DNA of 64,000 nt from Xanthomonas floridensis (GTDB lineage: Bacteria; Pseudomonadota; Gammaproteobacteria; Xanthomonadales; Xanthomonadaceae): assembly GCF_001642575.1 (NCBI RefSeq), contig NZ_LXNG01000009.1, positions 62,001 to 126,000 on the forward strand. Reading direction: 5' to 3'. Both the position numbers and the translations under genes were made by a program. The notes under the pieces are model-generated. The model did no database searches, was not told where the DNA came from, and was given only the letters and a program-made list of their open reading frames with translations. Below are positions 28,354-36,252 of this stretch, one piece after another. Position 1 is the stretch's first letter; every line of letters starts with the position of its first letter.

Positions 28354-28995
28354 ATGATCCGATTTCCTACTGCCTTCGCTGCGTCCCTCGTGCTGGTCTC
28401 CAGCCTCACCGCCTGCGGCTTCCACCTGCGCAACTCGCTTGCGTTGCCACCCGATACCCCGGCAGTCAAGGTGCAGTCCGCCGTGCAGTACAGCGAGCTG
28501 GCCAAGCTGCTGCGCCGTGGCCTCAAGGCCGCCGGTGCCACCATGGCCGAGGAAGATGCCAAGACCGGCTTTGCGCAGTTGCAGGTGTTGTCCGAACGCT
28601 GGGGCGACCTGCCGATCGCCATCGACAGCCAGGGCCGTGCACAGGAATACAGCCTGCGCTACGCCGCCATCTTCACCCTCACCACCGCCAACGGTTCGGT
28701 GCTGGTGCCGCAGCAGGTGATCGAACTGTCGCGCGACTACGTGTCGCCGCCGGTGGACGCCACCGGTACTGCAACCGAGCGCGAGATCCTTGCCGACGAA
28801 CTGCGCAAGGATATGTCTGCCTCGATCCTGCGCCGGATCGACAGCGTGGTGCGTGCCCGCGTGCAGCGTGGCGAAGGCCTGGAAAGCACGCCCAGCGCGC
28901 CGCTGCCGCCAGCCGCCACGCCGCCGGTGCAGCCCTCCACGCCGGAATCGAGCGTGCCGGCGTCGCTGCCGCCCGCCTCCTCGTCCAACAACTGA
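28354..28995 (+). CDS. lptE: LPS-assembly lipoprotein LptE
   Basis: The protein has 213 residues starting at MIRFPTAFAASLVLVSSLTAC, a lipoprotein signal with Cys21, followed by the LptE hallmark GFHLRN. The conserved C-terminal helix region (EREILADELRKDMSASILRRI) is present. A proline/serine-rich tail (about 175-213) then extends beyond the usual end. LptE plugs the LptD barrel in the outer membrane and helps insert lipopolysaccharide. A GTG six bases upstream could also start it. It is followed by holA after 159 bp. Confidence 0.95.
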   Translation: MIRFPTAFAASLVLVSSLTACGFHLRNSLALPPDTPAVKVQSAVQYSELAKLLRRGLKAAGATMAEEDAKTGFAQLQVLSERWGDLPIAIDSQGRAQEYSLRYAAIFTLTTANGSVLVPQQVIELSRDYVSPPVDATGTATEREILADELRKDMSASILRRIDSVVRARVQRGEGLESTPSAPLPPAATPPVQPSTPESSVPASLPPASSSNN

Positions 28996-29154
28996 GCAGC
29001 TGGTGATCAGCCCGTCCGCGCAGTTGCCGCGCAACCGCGCCCGGTGTCTAGCATCGGCCTGCGCCAGACGCAGGTCGCGTTTCCCATGCCGCGGCCATGC
29101 CGGAGTGACCGCTGCTGACGCAGTCTTGTTTCAGTCCCACGCGCGTTCGTAGTC

Positions 29155-30183
29155 ATGGAACTTCGCCCAGAACAGCTGGCCGGCCAGTCCAGCCAGCCCT
29201 TGCAGCCGGTCTATCTGATCGCCGGCCCGGAAACCTTGCGCGTGCTCGAAGCCGCCGACGCCGTGCGCGCCCGCGCCCGTGCCGAAGGCATCAGCGAGCG
29301 CGAGGTGTTCGATGCCGATGGCCGCGACTTCGACTGGAACCAGCTCGACGCCAGCTTCAACGCGCCCAGTCTGTTCAGCCCGCGCCGGCTGGTGGAAGTG
29401 CGCCTGCCCAGCGGCAAGCCGGGCAAGGACGGCGCCGAGGTCATCACCCGTTTCTGCGCCAACCCGCCGCCGGACGTGGTGCTGCTGATCACCGCCAATG
29501 ACTGGAGCAAGGCGCACCAGGGCAAGTGGGCCGACGCGGTGGGCCGTCTCGGCACCATTGCGGTGGCCTGGGCGATCAAGCTGCACGAACTGTCTGACTG
29601 GATCGAGCGCCGCCTGCGCAGCCAGGGCCTGCGCGCCGACGCGGCTGCGGTGCAGCGCTTGAGCGAGCGGGTGGAAGGCAACCTGCTCGCCGCCGCGCAG
29701 GAAATCGACAAGCTCGCGCTGCTGGCCGATGGCAAGACGCTGGACCTGGACGCAATGGAATCGCTGGTGGCCGACGCGGCGCGTTACGACGTGTTCCGTT
29801 TGGCCGAGACCGTGTTTTCGGGCCAGCCGGTCGCGGCGATCCGCATGCTGGCCGGCCTGCGCGCCGAGGGTGAGGCGGTCGCCGCGCTGATGCCGATCCT
29901 GATCAAGGAATTGCTGCGCACCGCTGCGCTGGCCAAGGTGCAGGCCAACGGCGGCAACCTGGCCGCTGAAATGAAATCGCAGGGCATCTGGGAATCCCGC
30001 CAGGCGCCGTTCAAGCGCGCGCTGCAGCGCCACCCCGAACCGCGCCGCTGGGAGCGCTTCGTCGCCGAGGCCGGGCTGGTCGACCGCATGGCCAAGGGCC
30101 GCGCCGATGGTGACGCCTGGGTCGGCCTGGAGCGCCTGCTGGTCGCAGTGGCCGAAGCGCGCGCGGTGAGATTGCTGGCGTGA
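29155..30183 (+). CDS. holA: DNA polymerase III delta subunit
   Basis: The protein has 342 residues with the HolA architecture: an N-terminal AAA-like domain with VYLIAGPETLRVLEAADAVR, the DFDWNQLDASFNAPSLFSPRRLVEVRLPSGKPG stretch, a lid region ERVEGNLLAAAQEIDKLALL, and the C-terminal collar helices. Delta opens the beta sliding clamp as part of the clamp loader. The stop codon overlaps the GTG that is the only visible start for nadD, which suggests translational coupling. Confidence 0.96.
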   Translation: MELRPEQLAGQSSQPLQPVYLIAGPETLRVLEAADAVRARARAEGISEREVFDADGRDFDWNQLDASFNAPSLFSPRRLVEVRLPSGKPGKDGAEVITRFCANPPPDVVLLITANDWSKAHQGKWADAVGRLGTIAVAWAIKLHELSDWIERRLRSQGLRADAAAVQRLSERVEGNLLAAAQEIDKLALLADGKTLDLDAMESLVADAARYDVFRLAETVFSGQPVAAIRMLAGLRAEGEAVAALMPILIKELLRTAALAKVQANGGNLAAEMKSQGIWESRQAPFKRALQRHPEPRRWERFVAEAGLVDRMAKGRADGDAWVGLERLLVAVAEARAVRLLA

Positions 30184-31049
30184 GTGCGGGGAGAGCCGGA
30201 ACCCGGGACCCGGTACCGGGGACCCGGGAAGGGCAAGGTGACCGGCGGCGAGCCCATTCCGATCAGCTTGCGCAGCCCAGCCTTGCAACCAGCTCTCCCG
30301 GGTCGCAAGAACAGCAACACTCCCATCCCGACCACGTTGCGGCCCCCGGCTCTTCCGATTCCCGACTCCCGAACCCCGATTCCCAGCTCCATCTTTACTA
30401 CGGCGGCACCTTCGACCCGATCCACCTGGGCCATCTCGCCATCGCCTGCGCGGCGCGCGATGAGCTCGGCGCGGTGGTGCACCTGGTGCCGGCCGCCGAC
30501 CCGCCGCATCGTCCCGCGCCCGGCGCCACCGCCACGCAGCGCGCGCAGATGCTGGCACTGGCGCTTGCCGGCCAGCCCGGTCTGGTCCTGGATGACCGCG
30601 AGTTGCAGCGCGCCCGTGCCGGCGGCGCGCCGTCCTACACGGTGGACACGCTACGCGAACTGCGCGCAACGCTTGGCCCGCACACGCCGATCGCCTGGTT
30701 GCTGGGCGCCGACGCCTTCGTCGAGTTGAGCCATTGGCATCAGTGGGAAGCGCTGTTCGGGCTGGCGCATTTCATCGTCGCCGCGCGCCCGGGGACAGCG
30801 CTGGATCTGGCTCAGGCTCCCGCACTCGCCGCCGCAGTGCAGGGCCGATGGGCGGCCCGCGTGGACGAGCTGGCAGCGTCGCCGGCCGGGCGGCTGTGGC
30901 GGCTGCAGCAGCCCTTGCGTGGCGAGTCGGCCAGCGCGGTGCGCGCCCGCATCGCCAGCGGCGCCGACTGGCAGGGGCTGGTGCCGGCCGCCGTGGCCGG
31001 ATTCATTGGTGAGCACGGCCTCTACGGTTGTGCCCGCCCGGCTAGCTGA
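30180..31049 (+). CDS. nadD: Nicotinate-nucleotide adenylyltransferase with a repeat-encoded N-terminal extension
   Basis: The nucleotidyltransferase core begins at about residue 70 with LHLYYGGTFDPIHLGHLAIA, containing the HxGH-type site. It ends with the SAVRARI (ISSTxIR-like) motif and GLVPAAVAGFIGEHGLY. It makes NaAD from NaMN and ATP in NAD synthesis. Read back from the core, there is no in-frame ATG, GTG or TTG until the GTG at 30180, which overlaps the holA stop. That gives 289 residues instead of about 215-220. The roughly 70 extra residues have low-complexity composition and are encoded across two heptamer arrays (30198-30232 and 30358-30385). Either the extension is translated or a non-standard start is used. 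Confidence 0.9.
   Translation: MSAGRAGTRDPVPGTREGQGDRRRAHSDQLAQPSLATSSPGSQEQQHSHPDHVAAPGSSDSRLPNPDSQLHLYYGGTFDPIHLGHLAIACAARDELGAVVHLVPAADPPHRPAPGATATQRAQMLALALAGQPGLVLDDRELQRARAGGAPSYTVDTLRELRATLGPHTPIAWLLGADAFVELSHWHQWEALFGLAHFIVAARPGTALDLAQAPALAAAVQGRWAARVDELAASPAGRLWRLQQPLRGESASAVRARIASGADWQGLVPAAVAGFIGEHGLYGCARPAS
30198..30232. repeat. Degenerate heptamer array (GGGACCC-type) x5
   Basis: Units GGAACCC, GGGACCC, GGTACCG, GGGACCC and GGGAAGG run in perfect 7-base register, 18 bases after the GTG of nadD and inside its only open frame. Confidence 0.8.
30358..30385. repeat. Degenerate heptamer array (ATTCCCG-type) x4
   Basis: Units ATTCCCG, ACTCCCG, AACCCCG and ATTCCCA run in register and end 5 bases before the first codons of the conserved NadD core. 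The unit is the same as in the intergenic arrays at 21783, 43069 and 49773 (reverse complement GGGAATC). Confidence 0.85.
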
Positions 31050-31072
31050 ACACGCAGCCGCCCGGACCGGCC

Positions 31073-31078
31073 TATAAT
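31073..31078 (+). promoter_or_regulatory. Candidate -10 box for rsfS
   Basis: A perfect TATAAT lies at 31073-31078, 28 bases before the TTG start of rsfS, in the short nadD-rsfS gap. No good -35 is visible at 16-18 bases upstream; CTGAAC at 31046-31051 is spaced 21 bases. It may give rsfS and the J-domain gene a promoter separate from the upstream cluster. Confidence 0.45.
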
Positions 31079-31105
31079 TCGCACTAATTCCATCGAGTTG
31101 CCGCT

Positions 31106-31516
31106 TTGACCAGTCCAGCCCAAGTCATCAAGACCTCCATTCCGAATCCGCCGCCGTCCGTGCCGGCCCTGTTGGCCACCGTACGCGACGCTGTCGAGGA
31201 ACTGAAAGCCAAGGACGTGGTCGAGATCGATGTACGCGGCAAATCCAGCGTCTGCGACTACATGGTGATCGCGTCCGGGACCTCGACCCGCCACGTCAAG
31301 TCGATTGCCGACGAAGTGGTCAAGTTCGCCAAGCGCCTGGATGTGATGCCGCTGGGCGTGGAGGGCGAGCGCGAAGCCGAATGGGTGCTGGTGGACCTGG
31401 GCGACGTGGTGGTGCACGTGATGCTGCCGCGCGTGCGCGAGTTCTACGCGCTGGAGCGCCTGTGGACAGTGGGCGACCAGCGCCCCTCCGACGACGACGT
31501 CGTCGATTCCGAGTAA
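31106..31516 (+). CDS. rsfS: Ribosomal silencing factor RsfS
   Basis: The protein has 136 residues and starts with TTG; no ATG or GTG is available before the conserved core. The DUF143 core is intact: [60 protein letters not shown] and [10 protein letters not shown]. RsfS binds L14 of the 50S subunit and blocks subunit joining in starvation. The usual partner rlmH is not next to it but lies 3.1 kb away, after two inserted genes. Confidence 0.95.
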   Translation: MTSPAQVIKTSIPNPPPSVPALLATVRDAVEELKAKDVVEIDVRGKSSVCDYMVIASGTSTRHVKSIADEVVKFAKRLDVMPLGVEGEREAEWVLVDLGDVVVHVMLPRVREFYALERLWTVGDQRPSDDDVVDSE

Positions 31517-31525
31517 CCGGAAGCG

Positions 31526-32668
31526 ATGTCCCGCAAGCCCGCGCTATCTCCGCAAGACGTGCCCGTCGCCAGTGTCCTGCAGCAACTGAGCCTGACGCCG
31601 GGGCAAGCCGATGGCCGGGAGATGTCGCCGGCGCGCAAGCGCTTCGACCGGTTGCTGCGCGATCTGCAGCGCCACCGCACCCAGTTGCACGCCTGGCGTG
31701 ACGCGGTCGAGCAGTGGCGCACGCGCTACCTCGCCGAGGTGGTGCCGCTGTTGAACCAACGGCGTGCGCTGGAGATCGAACAGATCCATCTTCTGGACAA
31801 CATCGCTGCCACGGTCAAGCTGAGCAAGACCGACCATGCGTACGTGTCGGACGAGATCTGCGATCTCGCCGGCCCGCTGATCGAAGCCGGTCATGTCGAA
31901 CTCAAGCCGCTCTACGAACGTCACAGCGAAATCGGCTACGACGAGGAAGTCAACGCATCCGATGCGATGATGAAACACGTCATCGGTCAACTGTATGGAC
32001 TGGACCCTGAGGAAGTGGATTCAGTCGATTCGCCCGATGAACTCTTCGAGCGGGTCAGTGCGCGCCTCGACCAGGCACAGGCAGATGCCGAGCATGCCCG
32101 CGAGCAGTCCAAACAGCGGGGCGGCCAGCAACGGCGACGCCGCTCGGATAAAAAAGCCGCATCGCGACAGACCGAGCCGCCTCCGTTACGCGAGCTGTAT
32201 CGCAAGCTGGCCAGCAGCCTGCACCCGGACCGGGCCAGCGACGCAGGCGATCACGCCACCCGCACGGCGCTGATGCAGCGGCTCAATGCCGCCTACAAGG
32301 CGAACGACCTGTTGGGCCTGCTCGAACTGCAGGCGGAGATCGGTCTGCTGGATGCGCAGGGAATTGATGCGATCACCCCTGTTCGATTGCAGGAGTACAA
32401 TCGCGAGCTGGACCGTCAGTGCAAGGAGCTCAAGCACCAGCTGACCTTGCACGCGATGGATTTTTGTGACGAGTACGGACTGGATCTGCCGACGCAGCCC
32501 AAGCCGGAGCGGCTCGACAGACTGCTGATCCACTACAAGCGGGATGTGTCCGACGACGTGGACGAATTGCAGCGCGAAATGCGCGAGATGCGGGCGCTGA
32601 GCGATGCGCAGTCGATCAAGCGCTGGCTCAAGCTGCAACGGCAACGCGATCGCTTGATGCTCTACTGA
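31526..32668 (+). CDS. J-domain-like protein with HPD motif in a helical scaffold
   Basis: The protein has 380 residues and starts 9 bp after rsfS. Residues 35-200 are mostly charged helix (RLLRDLQRHRTQLHAWRDA..). A basic linker (about 197-215, KQRGGQQRRRRSDKK) leads into a J-domain-like segment at about 219-265: LRELYRKLASSLHPDRASD with HPD at 233-235, then RTALMQRLNAAYKANDLLGLLELQ. The remainder is again helical. HPD is the DnaK-stimulating motif, so it may be a DnaK co-chaperone, but the J-domain is neither N-terminal nor followed by G/F or zinc regions. It is placed in the rsfS-rlmH interval, which hints at a ribosome-linked role. Confidence 0.75.
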   Translation: MSRKPALSPQDVPVASVLQQLSLTPGQADGREMSPARKRFDRLLRDLQRHRTQLHAWRDAVEQWRTRYLAEVVPLLNQRRALEIEQIHLLDNIAATVKLSKTDHAYVSDEICDLAGPLIEAGHVELKPLYERHSEIGYDEEVNASDAMMKHVIGQLYGLDPEEVDSVDSPDELFERVSARLDQAQADAEHAREQSKQRGGQQRRRRSDKKAASRQTEPPPLRELYRKLASSLHPDRASDAGDHATRTALMQRLNAAYKANDLLGLLELQAEIGLLDAQGIDAITPVRLQEYNRELDRQCKELKHQLTLHAMDFCDEYGLDLPTQPKPERLDRLLIHYKRDVSDDVDELQREMREMRALSDAQSIKRWLKLQRQRDRLMLY

Positions 32669-32929
32669 GCGAGGCCTGCGCCATCGCTGTCCCGACAGTC
32701 AGGCGAGCGTTCACTGGTAGACGATCAGACATCGTGCTGTGGTCCAGGATCGCGTTGCGAGATGCCTGCACGTGGCCGTGGTTGTCGGCGTGATCCATGA
32801 CGGCAACGCGCCGCACCCGCTCAGCAGGACGGTGTTGCTGCGCATCGCGCGCGGATGCAGCCGGGCCGCCGCAGCGGTCTTCGACCGGCACGGCAATGCG
32901 CTCGTCACCGGTGCCGCCGCAGCTGTAGC

Positions 32930-32959
32930 GCTGTCTGCAGGGCGCGCCCTGCAGACAGC
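32930..32959. terminator. Perfect 30-bp palindrome after the PhoX-like gene
   Basis: Fifteen-base arms beginning GCTGTCTGCAGGGCG are perfectly self-complementary with no loop spacer. It begins 9 bp past the stop of the minus-strand PhoX-like gene. There is no T-tract. The rest of the 300-bp gap 32669-32968 has no recognisable gene. It could be an RNA hairpin ending or protecting that transcript, or a protein-binding palindrome. Confidence 0.5.
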
Positions 32960-32968
32960 ATCGATGCA

Positions 32969-34504
32969 TCACAACGGCCCGCGTTCCCACGGTCCGGTGA
33001 TCGCCAGCGTGATGCCCGGGGTCTGGATGTTGACGAACAGGGTGCGCGCCAACGGGTCCCAGCAGGCGCCGCAGAACTCGGTATCGCGGTAGTCGCCCTC
33101 GGCAATCGTCTTGCCGGCATCGGCGATCTGCTGCGAGGTGAGCTGCACGTTGTTCTTGGCCAGATAGAACGACTCGCCCTGGCGGGTCAGGCCCAGCAGG
33201 CGTGCGCCGGGGCCGTATTCGTCCGGACTTTCGCCGCCGTCTTCGCACAGCACCACGCCGCCGCGCGCGCTGACGGTGACGTTGTCCGGGTTGTGCGCCG
33301 CCAGCTGGTTGCCGCTGACGAACAGCGCGCTCAGGCGCTGGGTGAACAGGTCCAGCACCCACACTGCGCCATTGCCGTAACCGCGCCGGCCCTGTGCATC
33401 CACGCCGGTGCTGGTGTCGACGATGAACAGCTTGCCGTAGCTGTACCAGATGCCTTCGCCGCGGCTCATGCGCAGCGCGCCATCGGCCCAGGCCTGCGCA
33501 AACGGCCCGCTCAAGGTGTCGTTGGCGCCGATGTCGGCAAAGCCGGCCGGCGCGGCGATGCTGTCCAGATCCGGCTCTTCGATATCCACCCACTCCAGCT
33601 GGAACTGCTGGCCGATGCTGGCCACGGTGAGGTCGGCATTGCGGCGCCCGCGCACGCGTGCGGCCTGCAGGCGGCCGCCGTTTTCCAGCGAGCCATTGCG
33701 GCCGCGGCGGTCGTTGGGAATGAAGCGATACAGGCCGGCCTTGTTGCGGTCGTCCTCGGTGAGATAGACGATGCCGGTACGCGGGTCGATCGCCACCGCC
33801 TCGTGGCTGAAGCGGCCCAGGCCCACCAGCGGGCGGCCGGTGGTGCGGTGGCTGTCCGGGTCCACTTCGAACACGTAGCCGTGCTTACGGCCGGTGCTGG
33901 ACACCGCATTGGTCTTGATCTCTTCGCAGCTCAGCCAGGTGCCCCATGGCGTGGGGCCGCCGGCGCAGTTGACCAGGGTGCCGCCCAGGCTGGGCTCCAG
34001 GCTGCCCCAGCCACGACGACCATAACTCAGCGTGGTGGTGCCGCCGCCGGCGGACTGGGTGCCGCTGACGATGCCGGTGTCGTACATCGCCGGCGCGCGG
34101 AACGGGCTGCCGGCGCCGCGTTCGTGGTTGCGGATCAACACGTATTCCAGGCCGCGCAGCGGGTCGCTGCCCGGCCGCCAGTCGGGCCGGCGCAGACCGA
34201 CCACGGCCATGCCGTCATGCCGGTCGGGGCAGGGCTGGCCATCGTCCATGCGGTCGCCGCTCCAGCCGAACGAGCGGTAGCTGAAGCCGCGCGGCAGCTG
34301 CAGCAGCGGCAGCCCGGTGCTCTGGTCGGCCACCGGTGCGAGCGGGCCGTAACGGCTGGGGACCGGTGCAAGGCGCACCGACGCAGATGTAGCGGCCTGG
34401 GCCTGGCGCGATTGCAAGGCGCTCAAGCTGCCAAGGGCGCCAGCGGCCATCACGGCGGCGCTTCCCTTGAGAACCTGGCGGCGGGCGGGATCGAAAATCG
34501 GCAT
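32969..34504 (-). CDS. PhoX/DUF839-family phosphatase, Tat exported
   Basis: The protein has 511 residues starting at MPIFDPARRQVLKGSAAVMAAG, a twin-arginine signal with RR at 8-9. The DUF839 beta-propeller body includes LEYVLIRNHERG, GGTLVNCAGGPTPWGTWLSCEE with a cysteine, GRFSHEAVAIDP, GIVYLTEDD and GVVLCEDGG. These give the acidic, asparagine and cysteine positions used for Ca/Fe binding in PhoX. It probably releases phosphate from organic esters in the periplasm. It faces rlmH divergently with a 120-bp gap and lies opposite in direction to the surrounding cluster, so it looks inserted. Confidence 0.88.
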   Translation of the reverse strand: MPIFDPARRQVLKGSAAVMAAGALGSLSALQSRQAQAATSASVRLAPVPSRYGPLAPVADQSTGLPLLQLPRGFSYRSFGWSGDRMDDGQPCPDRHDGMAVVGLRRPDWRPGSDPLRGLEYVLIRNHERGAGSPFRAPAMYDTGIVSGTQSAGGGTTTLSYGRRGWGSLEPSLGGTLVNCAGGPTPWGTWLSCEEIKTNAVSSTGRKHGYVFEVDPDSHRTTGRPLVGLGRFSHEAVAIDPRTGIVYLTEDDRNKAGLYRFIPNDRRGRNGSLENGGRLQAARVRGRRNADLTVASIGQQFQLEWVDIEEPDLDSIAAPAGFADIGANDTLSGPFAQAWADGALRMSRGEGIWYSYGKLFIVDTSTGVDAQGRRGYGNGAVWVLDLFTQRLSALFVSGNQLAAHNPDNVTVSARGGVVLCEDGGESPDEYGPGARLLGLTRQGESFYLAKNNVQLTSQQIADAGKTIAEGDYRDTEFCGACWDPLARTLFVNIQTPGITLAITGPWERGPL

Positions 34505-34624
34505 CGAACGACTCCTGCGGGCTGGGTGGTCGGGCGACACTAATTGCCGGCTGTAACCACGCCATGACACGCAACGACAAATCGTCACGGACTGCGCAGG
34601 CTGTGACGCGGATATCATGTGCCG

Positions 34625-35095
34625 ATGAAATGCCGACTCATCGCCACCGGCGAGCGCGCACCGGCCTGGGTGGCGCAAGGTTTTGCCGAATATCAAAAAC
34701 GTCTGTCGCACTGGATGCCGCTGGAGCTGGTCGAGATCGAACCCGGCCTGCGCGGCAAGGGCCGCGATGGGCAACGCGCCATCGACGACGAAGGCCGCCG
34801 CGTCATCGCCGCGCTCCCCAAGAGCGCGCATGTCGTGGCGCTGGACGTGCCGGGCCGCCCGCTCAGTTCAGAGCAACTTGCCCAGCGCATGGAGCACTGG
34901 CGCAGTCAGGGGCGCGATCTGGCCTTCCTGATCGGCGGCCCGGAGGGTCACGCGGCCGAGGTGCTGAAACACTCACACGAAAGCTGGTCGATCGGCCCGC
35001 TCACCTTGCCGCACATGCTGGTGCGGCTGATCGTGGCCGAGCAGCTGTACCGCGCTGCGGCGATGCTGGCCAATCATCCGTATCACCGCGCATAG
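34625..35095 (+). CDS. rlmH: 23S rRNA (pseudouridine1915-N3) methyltransferase RlmH
   Basis: The protein has 156 residues, matching the family length. The SPOUT-fold motifs are intact: HVVALDVPGRPLSSEQLAQ, DLAFLIGGPEGHA for SAM, and LPHMLVRLIVAEQLYRAAAMLANHPYHR at the C terminus. It methylates pseudouridine 1915 in helix 69 of 23S rRNA on assembled ribosomes. In many bacteria it follows rsfS directly; here two genes separate them. Confidence 0.96.
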   Translation: MKCRLIATGERAPAWVAQGFAEYQKRLSHWMPLELVEIEPGLRGKGRDGQRAIDDEGRRVIAALPKSAHVVALDVPGRPLSSEQLAQRMEHWRSQGRDLAFLIGGPEGHAAEVLKHSHESWSIGPLTLPHMLVRLIVAEQLYRAAAMLANHPYHRA

Positions 35096-35408
35096 CAAGG
35101 CGCGCAGGTCGTGCAGATCCAGCTACACGCTGCGGTGGTCGTGGTACGTCACCAGGGACGAAACCGGGCAGCCGGAGAGACCTGGCGGGCAGTCGCCGGG
35201 GGGCTGGATAGCGCGGATCAACGGCGGTATGCGAGTGGCACATGCCGATTCCAAACCGGCCGCGCCCGCCCGATGGCGGGGCAGGCGTGTTGTGTGCGTT
35301 CCAGGTTGCACGTGCGGTGCGGTAGGTCCAGCGCGTGCTGACACGAAGTGCCGTTACCGGCGATCAATGGCGGTTGCTTCTATAAACGGACGCTGTGGCG
35401 ATTTCGGA

Positions 35409-35514
35409 TCTGCCCGCTACCCCGGGTGCGCTCGTGCGTAGCAGTACGGCCGGCAGTATTCGTTTTCGAGTCTGCCCGCTAACCCGGGTGCGCTTATGGC
35501 CGGCAGTATTCGTT
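35409..35514. repeat. Direct repeat, two copies with an indel
   Basis: 35409-35464 and 35471-35514 share TCTGCCCGCTA.CCCGGGTGCGCT at one end and GGCCGGCAGTATTCGTT at the other. The second copy lacks 12 bases in the middle. They lie in the 482-bp gap 35096-35577 between rlmH and the TonB-like gene, which otherwise has no gene I can support. Confidence 0.8.
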
Positions 35515-35534
35515 CGTATGGGCGCAGTCGTATC

Positions 35535-35567
35535 GATGCGGCGGCTGCCGTTGCAGGCCGCCGCATC
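35535..35567 (-). terminator. Perfect hairpin after the TonB-like gene
   Basis: Eleven-base arms GATGCGGCGGC (35535-35545) and GCCGCCGCATC (35557-35567) enclose an 11-base loop, 10 bp past the stop of the minus-strand TonB-like gene. There is no T-tract. Position and strength suggest a 3'-end role. Confidence 0.5.
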
Positions 35568-35577
35568 AGGTCGCCGT

Positions 35578-36252
35578 TCAATTCAGCGAAAAGCTGACCG
35601 GCACCAGACCGTAGGCCTGCACCGCCTGGCCGTTCTGCATCGCAGGCTGGAAGCGCCAGCTACGCAGCACCTGGCTACGCGCGGCCAGATCGAGCGCGCG
35701 ATGACCGCTGCTGGTCTGCACGCTCACTTCGGCCGGGCGTCCATCGGTACCGACCAACACGCGCAGCATCACTGTGCCTTGCTGGCCTGCGCGCAGTGCA
35801 GCCACCGGGTAACTGGGAGCGGGCGAACTCAGATACTGCAACTGGCCTGCCTCGACCGGTCCGCTGCTGGGTGTCGTTGCCACCGGTGCAGTCTCGCCCA
35901 CCGGGTCGGCTGCGGCAGGGAGTGCCACCGATGCGGTGTCCACCACCGGCGCTTCACTGATCACAGGGGTCTGCACCTGCACAGTCACCGGCGTAGACGG
36001 GACATGCGTCTTCGGAGTGAACTCCACCTCGACCGGAATCACCTTTGGTGGCTCCGGCGGGGTCTCGATGGTGATCGGCATGACCCAGCGCGGTTCCGGC
36101 GCGGGCTGCGGAACCGCCCGATACGACAGCGGAATCAACAACAAACCGCCGGCCAGCAAATGCAAGGCCACCGCAGTACTCATCGCCAGAACGCGCGAGG
36201 CATCGATGCCTGTGGGACGGAGGGAAACCTGCGATTGTGTGCGAACCATCAT
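35578..36252 (-). CDS. TonB-like energy transducer
   Basis: The protein has 224 residues. A single N-terminal membrane anchor (about 22-45, LAMSTAVALHLLAGGLLLIPL) includes a histidine as in the TonB SxxxH motif. A proline-rich periplasmic stalk (about 48-135, ETPPEPPKVIPVEV) follows. The C-terminal TonB domain (about 137-224) contains YPVAALRAGQQGTVMLRVLVGTDGRPAEVSVQTSSGHRALDLAA and RSWRFQPA. It couples proton motive force to outer-membrane receptors. It lies just downstream of the Oar-like receptor on the same strand and may serve it, although a terminator separates them. No exbB/exbD gene is nearby. Confidence 0.9.
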   Translation of the reverse strand: MMVRTQSQVSLRPTGIDASRVLAMSTAVALHLLAGGLLLIPLSYRAVPQPAPEPRWVMPITIETPPEPPKVIPVEVEFTPKTHVPSTPVTVQVQTPVISEAPVVDTASVALPAAADPVGETAPVATTPSSGPVEAGQLQYLSSPAPSYPVAALRAGQQGTVMLRVLVGTDGRPAEVSVQTSSGHRALDLAARSQVLRSWRFQPAMQNGQAVQAYGLVPVSFSLN

